Shown here in pieces: positions 56,631-64,000 of a stretch of DNA of 64,000 bases. Position 1 is the stretch's first letter, and each line of letters opens with the position of its first letter. The stretch spans positions 124,001 to 188,000 of the forward strand of contig JALLLT010000023.1 of assembly GCA_025266875.1 (NCBI GenBank). The letters are read 5' to 3'. The translations under genes were made by a program, and so were the position numbers. A model generated the notes under the pieces. The model was not told the DNA's origin. It worked only from the letters and a program-made list of their open reading frames with translations, and searched no databases. The DNA is from Fennellomyces sp. T-0311 (lineage: Eukaryota > Mucoromycota > Mucoromycetes > Mucorales > Lichtheimiaceae).

Positions 56631-57852
56631 CTATTTGCTCTCTGCAGCAGGCACGGCTTCCTTCGACTCGGTGGCCTGGTTTTCCTTGCCCTCGGGCTTG
56701 CCGTGCTTCTTCTTCTCCTTCTTCTTCTTCTCCTTGGCGGGTGGTGGCGGGTAGGCGAGTTCATTAAGCTTCATCAGTTCGGGGTCCTCAAACACCTTGC
56801 GGATGGGGTCTAGCAATTCATTCAGAGCCGCAATGACACCGCCCTTCAGATCACCAGGATGCAGTTGCTTGTTTTCAAAGTCCTTTTCGAGGGTTGCATA
56901 ATCGTTGAAGACGATATCACCACCCCACTTTTCTGGCCGTGGGCAGACGAATTGAGGCTTGTCCGTCGACAAGCTCTTGACCGGGAAGTACACTGACTTG
57001 ATGAACGACAACAGACCGTTGTCAGTAATGTTGCCTTCCTCACAGAAAGCCTTCTTGATCTTCTTCTGTACGGTCTTCGCATCGTCCAAAAAGTCGATCT
57101 TGGAGTCGGGGTCGGATGAGGACATCTTTGCACCCGCCAGGCCAGGCACCATGGGGTTCATCAAATGAGAGCGCTTTGCATAGCCAAGCTGAGGCAGGTA
57201 CTTTTCGGCCAAAACAAAGATCTTGCGCTGATCAACACCGCCGAATTGAGTATCCACGCCCAAGTACTGTTCATCCAATGCCTGCATACCGGGGTACAGC
57301 AGACCCGACAAGAGTGGTGATGCGACCTGCTTGACCACCTCAGCACCGGCCTTTTTGGCATCGTGTTCAGTGACACACGCGGCCAACTTGAAGTTGTCCA
57401 TGGTATATTCTTTCGAAAGCTCAAAGCTCGAGCCAACGACAAATGTGAGCTTTTCAATAGGTACGCCAATCGAAGTCAAGATGGCCTTGATGAGAGCTTC
57501 GTAGTACTTGACGCGGTGGTGAACAAGCTCCAAAGGTGCCTTCATGTTATCCAGGAACGCATGCAAATCGGCGAGCAAAATCTTGACCTGTACTCACACA
57601 CGCATGAATAGGCTTTCCTCTCTCCCTGCACCCATTTCCCGTTATTCTTACTTCGACACCAGCAGCCAAAAAGTCAGCAATTTTGCTCATGGGCACAAAG
57701 TAACCAATGTGTGGTCGGCCAGTAGGTGCTGTGCCCCAGTACAATTTCAAATCGCGTTCGGCAAGAATCTTTTTGATTTCATCGCCACCGAGGACTTCTT
57801 GTAAATTACGGGTGATGAGATCGTATTTCTGTTCAGGCGTCAAGCTGGCCAT
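56631..57852 (-). CDS. TYS1: Tyrosyl-tRNA synthetase, cytosolic
   Basis: Charges tRNA-Tyr with tyrosine using ATP; class I synthetase, cytoplasmic. Two exons, 57852-57652 and 57587-56631, with a 64-nt intron. The start [10 protein letters not shown] is followed by [20 protein letters not shown], which contains the HIGH-equivalent PHIG. Next come [37 protein letters not shown] and the KMSKS-equivalent [16 protein letters not shown]. The C-terminus has a lysine-rich tail ([20 protein letters not shown]), commonly seen in fungal cytosolic enzymes and probably aiding tRNA binding. There is no EMAP-II-like domain, as expected for fungi. TTATAAAGG on the coding strand about 50 bases upstream is a likely TATA box. 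The length of about 385 residues fits the family. Confidence 0.95.
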
Positions 57853-58774
57853 CTTTTTTCGAAAAGGAAAGGGGATGAACCTGTCAGGTCTGACTCACTG
57901 CCTTTATAAGCCACTCACTTAGTAACACCTATCAAATTAAGCTTACGGCGCATGATTCGGATGATTCGGATGATATTTCTAGCCAAGTGACAAGCAGTTA
58001 TCAAGAGCCATGACTCATTCCGTCACTACATACTGGATAATGCTCGATGTATGGTGGCGAGCTGATGTATTGAAGTAGTGTAGCTCCCTCTGTTGCCATG
58101 GACACATTACGCTCGGTTAATCCGGCACAGGTATCCGCTCAATAACATCAAGTCAATGCTACTCATGCCGCAGCCTTTGTAATACTGATATAGTTGTTAT
58201 TTTTCTGTATATACAATACTTACTAATGAAAAGTGAATGGAGAATGTATTTGAACGATCATGATCCCGAACGTTCTTTTTATCAGAAGATAAGGTATGTC
58301 CAATGATAATCAAGATTGGGAACCTTAAATGTTGCTTGTAAAGAAGTGAAGAGAACGTTGCATCCGATGACTTGCAAGCATTTGTTTCGATTTATAGGTA
58401 AGCTTTCTTTATGTTTTTATGACCAACGCTGTACGTATATTTAACCAGGCCATTTGCATGAATTTTCTCTAGGCAAATGAGTCCAACATACTCTGTCCCC
58501 AAACAATCTGTTTGTCTACACAGCTAAAGCGCCTGCCTGCGGTATTCAATCAGAACACAGTTTCTAGCACGAAGATATTCTCATTGCTGCAAGGACAGTA
58601 CGTCGATTATACTGTTAGCGACGAGAGAAAAATATCTTGGAACCTACAGCAATACGATCTCATCACAAAGCTCCGGTATGCAAGCAAGATAAAAGATGTA
58701 TTGTATTTGAGTTTTTAGCACACAAAAGTATCATGTTTCAAGAAAAAGCGACATTGTGGGGCTAATTTTCGCTA
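57853..58774. other. Intergenic, nothing beyond the synthetase promoter
   Basis: About 920 bases. The 50 bases next to 57852 contain the TATA-like CTTATAAAGGC (minus strand). A direct duplication GATTCGGATGATTCGGATGA lies at about 57955-57974. An open frame at 58512-58718 has no recognisable features. Confidence 0.4.
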
Positions 58775-59672
58775 TTAAACGGTGTTGGATGGACCGGGGG
58801 AGGAGCGGGGCGAAGAGCCAGCTGAAAGAGTGGGACTTGCTGAACCGTTTTTGTTCTTGGTGGTCCTGTTTGCTCCAGCAGCCTTCTTGGCTTTGTTTTT
58901 CACAACCTTGCCTTTAGACTTTTTGTTGGATGCAACATAATGCATAGCCTCCAACTGGCGCCACTTGGCCTGGCATGAAGTAACCGAACGTTTCAAGCTG
59001 GCCGCAATTTCTTCCCAGGCAAGTACGCGATCAGTGCACATCTCGACAAGCTCATCTTCTTCGTCAGGCATCCATCGTTGGGAGGTCCAAGTTTTCTTCA
59101 ATCCTTGACGGTAAGCCTATTTTTTCATTAGTTAACAGCGTTGACTTGTGTTGAGCGACAAATATGTATGAAATTTACCCGATCACGCTTGCGAGCTCCC
59201 TGGTTGCTCTTGCGAGTACCCATCGCAGACATGGCGTCTGACATGCCGCGGCCTTTCTCTCGCATTGGCATCATCCGTTCAAAATATTCTTCGCACGACT
59301 CGGGAGGATGATAGTTGTGGATTGAGGTGCTAATATCCTTCGAGATATCGTCCCAACTGGTCGGGGGATCCATGTTACGCAATTTCGCCATACGACGACG
59401 TTGGGCCAAAGTCCACGGTGGAGACTCTTCTCGAACCCTTTTGTGAGGGATCTCTCTCGTCTTTTAATGCAATTAGTTATTGGATAAATGATAATAAGAG
59501 ATATATAGAGGCTTACTCGCATGTTAGGGTTTCGATTTTGGAACATGATGCGACACGACGCGGGCGAGTGGCGAAAATCAATCTTCTGTGCAATCTTATC
59601 CCAGTTCCAGTACTTATTCGCCTTTTTCGTACTGATGACGACTTTGCGGTCTTCGGCAGTCCACTTGGCCAT
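58775..59672 (-). CDS. SANT/Myb-like DNA-binding protein, paralogue 1
   Basis: Three exons: 59672-59517, 59460-59179 and 59116-58775. There are three Myb/SANT-like units: KWTAEDRKVVISTKKANKYW with NWDKIAQKID; PPWTLAQRRRMAKLRNMDPP with SWDDISKDIS; and RWMPDEEDELVEMCTDRVLA with WEEIAASLKRSVTSCQAKWR. Regularly spaced Trp residues support the SANT fold. The C-terminus is basic (NKKSKGKVVKNKAKKAAG), then Ser/Pro-rich. It is probably a nuclear DNA- or chromatin-binding factor; the targets are unknown. The start is MAKW at 59672; an upstream TTG in frame is not needed. GATATAAAC about 65 bases upstream could be a TATA box. It forms a tandem family with 60682-61128 and 62849-63712, all on the same strand. 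Confidence 0.8.
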
Positions 59673-60681
59673 ACTCAACGAAGTGAAATAAATTGGAAAG
59701 ATGATAGTGATGATGAATCCTTCGCTCGGTACCCCTGTTTATATCAACTACGTAATCATATGACCAGCCACACCATGGATTTTTACTTCTAAAGCTTCTG
59801 CCGTCTACTTCACCTTTAATAAATAAAAGGAACTTTTCTCCTAGATATATAAACATGTACATATTATTGGTTCTGCTTACATATGGTGTGCTTGAGGCCA
59901 GTGAAGACATTAGTTATTGTATCGGATAATGTAAAGATCGACCTACACAGTACGTGATCAAATGTCATTATTCCATCACCCCACCATCATGCGTAGCCAA
60001 TTGAATTGCATCTGATTAATCAACTATTCGTATTATCCATTTTCTTGTCTGATAAGAGATAGACCCAAACAGAAGCTCAAATTCTAGATGTTGACGAGGA
60101 CTCCCATAAGTTCTTTAGTAATCCCAGTCATTGAGCAACAGGAATTGAACATGTACAGATAACTTCCCGGTAAAAAAAGAATACATAGATTTTTAATAAA
60201 AAAAAATAGAGAAGATGAACCTACCTTATTCCACGCGAGCGGGGTGCAAGGTGGGCCAATAGTTTGTTCTTTTGTGTAAAGACAAAGACACATGATAGCA
60301 GCAAAACTCATTTGAGAAAGAGAGCCATCAACAGTAGCAGACCAAGATGTCAACACAAATAGTAAGTATGCTTGCTTGTTCATGGAGCCATTCTATGAAT
60401 GAATAGCAGAATCCTATATTTCTATCGAATCAACGAGAGCGATGGATGTCGCTTCATAAAGTAAGAACTAGTATTACAAAGCTTGGGATATGACGTGCCC
60501 TATCTCCCTTTTGATGTGAATGATATATTCAACTTAGAACTCCATCCTTGATTAAAGCACACAAGCGCTTGAAATATTCAGACATGCATAAACTTCCGGA
60601 AGTACAAAGGGAACTGCATAGTTCGGAAAAGACATCACATTGTTTTTCAATTTTTCCCTAACGATTACCACATCGACTGTA
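59673..60681. other. Intergenic between the SANT paralogues
   Basis: 1 kb holding the promoter of paralogue 1 (TATA-like GATATAAAC at about 59738-59746, minus strand) and AT-rich spacer. Frames at 59614-59910 and 60084-60383 have no recognisable features. Confidence 0.4.
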
Positions 60682-61128
60682 CTACAGATCTACCGATTGT
60701 GACCTGGCTAGCTTCCGCATATTCCTCTTGGACAACATATTCCTGGCATACTGTATCCTGGTTAACTTATAAATGTCTCCCTGTGCTTGTTGTTCCGGAG
60801 ACCGTTTTCTGTTGCGCAAAAACCTCCCATGTTCGTATGATTTTACAACGACTTTCTTTCCGTCAATCATCATATATCCATAAGGCTCGTTTTTCTGATC
60901 ATGGATATGTTAGAGTACCAAACATAAGAATGAATGCATTCATTCTCCTACATTGGTATAATCTATGTATCTGCTGGAGGTGAAAAGCATTAAGCGGCAG
61001 TCATCGGCTGTGTGACGATTGTCAATTGCACGGGCAATATCGTCAAGGCTCCGATAACGTGTGTTTGAAAACACATGGAAAACGGTTGCACGATCTTCTG
61101 GGGTCCACGGTGCAGCTTTAGGAGGCAT
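60682..61128 (-). CDS. Small SANT-like protein, divergent paralogue
   Basis: Two exons (61128-60952 and 60894-60682, 57-nt intron GTAGGA..ATCAG) encode about 129 residues. The N-terminus matches the first SANT unit of the neighbours: APWTPEDRATVFHVFSNTRY, then SLDDIARAIDNRHTADDCRL, corresponding to WDKIAQKIDFRHSPASCRI. The rest (GYMMIDGKKVVVKSYEHGRF, then RNMLSKRNMRKLARSQSVDL) is strongly basic and does not align with the other SANT units. It may therefore be a shortened family member that kept one DNA-binding unit. TTATTTATA about 55 bases upstream on the coding strand suggests its own promoter. It lies between the two full-length paralogues. Confidence 0.65.
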
Positions 61129-62848
61129 AGTTCAGGAAGGAAGAAGAAGCAACGGAAGGACAATCAAGACTCGGCTACTTATTTATACCCACTGATCATA
61201 TTCCCAGTCAGCTACCTGATTGTTCTCAAGCAGCTGTCTTTTACTTTATTGTAGAAAAAACCATTTTGGTATTATTGTATCACCATGACTATTAGCATCG
61301 GCTTTATGCTGGTATATCTAGACTTGGCAACTTTGACAACAGAGTCCTATGTGTTTTAGATGCCATCATATAGAAGGCTATCCGATATTGGATAAACGAA
61401 AACAAGAATCACGAGCATTTGCTAATACACAAGCGTCAAACAGTGTCAGTTGGAAAAAAAATAAGGATCTAGTTAGTACCAGATTGATGCATGATGTGAC
61501 AGATACGGGGAACTAGTAAGTAGCAAGTAGAATTTCCATGCAGGATAGGAGAAAAGGGTAATGGCTGCTTTAGCCACTCGAATATCGTATAAACGTACAA
61601 CTTGATGGAAAAAGCAAACGGGTACATGATATAAACGTGATGCGTATACATCGGAAATATCTCTGAAGTCTATTAACTAGAGGAAAACTATTAGCTTTTG
61701 TTGGACCACATGGACAAATAGTTCCTTACGTGCACACTGGAACACTTGAAGGTCCGATTGTTTTAGAGCAAAACTTGAACTAAAACTTCTATCTTGACAC
61801 GTACCTTCTCATGTTCCACCACCAGTTCATTATAGTACATCTTGTGTGAACTTGAAGAATGATAATCGTTCGGCTATTAGGTACTGATAATTTTAGCAAC
61901 CTGTATCCAAGAAGTTGGATGCTTCGTACCGCGGGGTAACATGGTCACACGGCTACGCTGATCACAGTACCAAACAGATATACAGAAGAGATTTCGTACA
62001 AATACGTACTTTCTCTATAGACAGCTTCAAGTATAAAATAAAAAAAAACCATAAAGAGATTCACAATTTTATGTTTGCGAAGTCTGGTTATTCAACTAAA
62101 GCCATTGCGCGACAACCCTCCACTGAATATCGATAGTTGATTTTGCTAGGAATCTTGTCTGAGGACAAGTAACTATTGTTTATCTTGGCGTGGATTGCAG
62201 TTCTATAATCTTTCAAAGTTCAGCTGTCATGGATCATGGCTAAAAGTGCTGGAAATATTAAGAGATGCATCAGTCAGACATTTCCTACTTTTACAACCTG
62301 ATATAATAATTGCGGCTCAACTTATTATCCTACAGTACATATATTTCTCTTTATATAAAATACGGCGATCTTTATTTTGATGTGAATACAGCTCATATCC
62401 CTTTTTATCATACTGCATATTTTACGTAAACAGGTGAAAATTATATCAAAAGCTCTCGCAAACTTGCTCGTTCGTTCAAAAGAGTATGCATTGTTACTTA
62501 ATAAAAAACTCATTTGGTATTGGATAGATGCGTGTTAACAAAAAAAATTATACTGACTTGTTGCTATTCGTTACTCTATATATAAAGGAGCAGTTGAAGA
62601 CTGTCTGAAAATTATCGGTCATGGAAACGTCCCACATTTTTGTGTTAATGCCAGTCATCAATCAACAGCCAGATAAAGTAAATTGGTTTATTCATGGTAA
62701 AGCAGAAAGAGCAATCGGCGATTGTAACTACGTGTTCTGATAAACAATTTATTCGAAATACATCACTTGACCAAGTAAGAAATCAATGTGATGTATTTCA
62801 GAAAGTATCCATCAAAGGAAACGCCATAAAGTTGATCGAATGAAATAA
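61129..62848. other. Intergenic, 1.7 kb
   Basis: AT-rich sequence with no recognised gene. The first 70 bases hold the TATA-like element of the small SANT gene (ATAAATAAG on the minus strand at about 61179-61187). Open frames at 61915-62136 and 62195-62380 have no recognisable features. A TATATATAA stretch occurs near 62577-62585. Confidence 0.4.
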
Positions 62849-63712
62849 CTATGAAAGGTTCTCAGAAGCGCTACCGTCAGGAGAACGGCTTCGACGAGAC
62901 CGTGACGAATAAGCCTTCTTTAGGTTCAATTTTCCGATACCGGCAGCCTTCTTGTTTTTGTTCTTGACAACCTTCCCCTTTGACTTTTTGCTTGACGCAG
63001 TTTCTCTCAATGACGGTTCCATGCGACGCCACTTGCTCTGGACCGATCCAATAGAGCGTTTCAACCTTCTTGCAATTTCGCTCCAAGGAATTGCGCGATC
63101 AGTACACATTTCCACCAACAAATCCTCTTCTTCTGGCATCCATCGTTTGACACTGTATGTTCTCATGTGTCCTCGCACATAGTTCTGTTTTTTCATAGTA
63201 ACAACATTAGATCATACTGGACAACAAGCATAAGACTTCTTTTTACCCGATTACGATCTTTGGCTTTGGCATCCTGCCTGCCACGCTCTTTCTGTCTCTC
63301 CGACATGATTTCCTCGTAATACTTTTGGCACGATTCAGGAGGATGATGGTTGTATTCAGTCGTACTAATATCTTTGGAAATTTCATCCCAATCGGCTGGG
63401 GGATCCATGGCGCGCAACTTGGCCATACGTCGACGTTGAGGAAGGCTCCAAGGAGGTGAGTTTTCTCGAATCCTCCTGAGATCGTATCGCCTCTTCTATA
63501 TATATATATAATTTAAGTATCGGGTAAAAAAAAGATACACGTCTTACTGTTGCCATAGTAGGTTCATGTTTTTCAAACAGTAGACGACAAGCATTGGGTG
63601 TGTGACGATACTCGATTGTATTGGCAATCTTATCCCAGTTCCAATACTTGTTTTCCAGTTTGGCATTGAGGACTGTTTCACGGTCTTGCTTGCTCCATTT
63701 AATTTTAGGCAT
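62849..63712 (-). CDS. SANT/Myb-like DNA-binding protein, paralogue 2
   Basis: Three exons: 63712-63548, 63495-63247 and 63184-62849. Intron positions match paralogue 1. Units: KWSKQDRETVLNAKLENKYW with NWDKIANTIEYRHTPNACRL; PPWSLPQRRRMAKLRAMDPP with DWDEISKDIS; and RWMPEEEDLLVEMCTDRAIP with WSEIARRLKRSIGSVQSKWR. The C-terminus is basic (SSKKSKGKVVKNKNKKAAGI), then Ser/Arg-rich (YSSRSRRSRSPDG). It is very close to the protein at 58775-59672 in all three units and the KKSKGKVVKN block, so this is a recent tandem duplication. TATAAATAAAG about 60 bases upstream of the ATG (minus strand) is a good TATA box. DNA binding is inferred. Confidence 0.8.
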
Positions 63713-64000
63713 GGTCAACGAAAAAGTGCTGAGAAGAAAAAAGCAATAAATCGCTCAACACTCAACTCTTTATTTATACATACTGACAATCGTATTTCAA
63801 ATCAGCGGCGCCGCCTTGCCTTTAAACTGTCGTCACTTATTTAACTTTGGCATAGAAAGGGTATACTTTTTGCATTGATAGAATAACTCTATGTGTGTAA
63901 TTTTTACCCTGTACGTCCACATTATAGTTTATAAACCTGATAGCTTTGACGACAAAATATAAGTAGTGATGTCTGGTGCACATGTTAATACCTGATGGAT
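63713..64000. promoter_or_regulatory. Promoter region of SANT paralogue 2
   Basis: It includes TATAAATAAAG (minus strand, about plus 63768-63778), some 60 bases upstream of the start codon at 63712. The remaining 200 bases to the window end show no gene. Confidence 0.5.

Noticed and set aside
57955..57974. Direct repeat GATTCGGAT x2
   Set aside because: Only two units, so not a CRISPR or satellite; kept as a minor note only.

Overview
The window looks like nuclear DNA of an early-diverging filamentous fungus, most likely Mucoromycota and probably Mucorales. This is an inference. It rests on intron-containing eukaryotic genes with short introns (about 50-85 nt, GT..AG, CTRAY-like branch sites close to the 3' end), fungal-type housekeeping proteins, a DNMT1-type methyltransferase, F-box/LRR proteins and transposon families I associate with that phylum. 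No rRNA, tRNA or CRISPR array was seen.

Left part (1-16 kb) is gene-dense: the 5' part of an RSC9/ARID2-like chromatin remodeller subunit, an F-box protein, a TPR/F-box/LRR protein of Dia2/Pof3 type, the deadenylase CCR4, phosphopantothenoylcysteine synthetase, an unidentified multi-exon gene, mitochondrial ribosomal protein uL24m and a LRR protein with a C-terminal cysteine cluster. From about 16 to 23.9 kb there is a gene-poor island holding at least one clear MITE (20270-20495), a second MITE-like inverted repeat, a pogo/mariner-like end and a dispersed repeat.

The middle (24-38 kb) has an MFS drug/H+ antiporter-type transporter, a decayed element whose ORF looks like a Fanzor/TnpB-type RuvC nuclease (27.1-30.7 kb), the Pol III initiation factor BDP1, a PQ-loop membrane protein of ANY1/SLC66A2 type, another gene-poor stretch and a low-complexity hypothetical protein.

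From 38 to 49 kb lies a family of three apparently intact tandem Fe(II)/2-oxoglutarate dioxygenases of the isopenicillin-N-synthase fold. The second and third are split by 5.3 kb of decayed DNA containing a possible fourth copy remnant, a HET-like domain pseudogene and a tyrosine-recombinase (DIRS/Crypton-type) pseudogene with inverted repeats. The third dioxygenase is divergent from a complete DNMT1-like cytosine-5 methyltransferase, which converges on an SDS3-like Sin3/HDAC subunit. Cytosolic tyrosyl-tRNA synthetase follows, and the right end carries a tandem family of SANT/Myb-like proteins.

Several genes show unusual splicing: a GC-AG intron in the PPCS gene, candidate introns of 29-30 nt, and microexons of 13-21 nt. 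Exon limits were placed by hand from reading frame, splice signals and family motifs, without alignments or RNA data.
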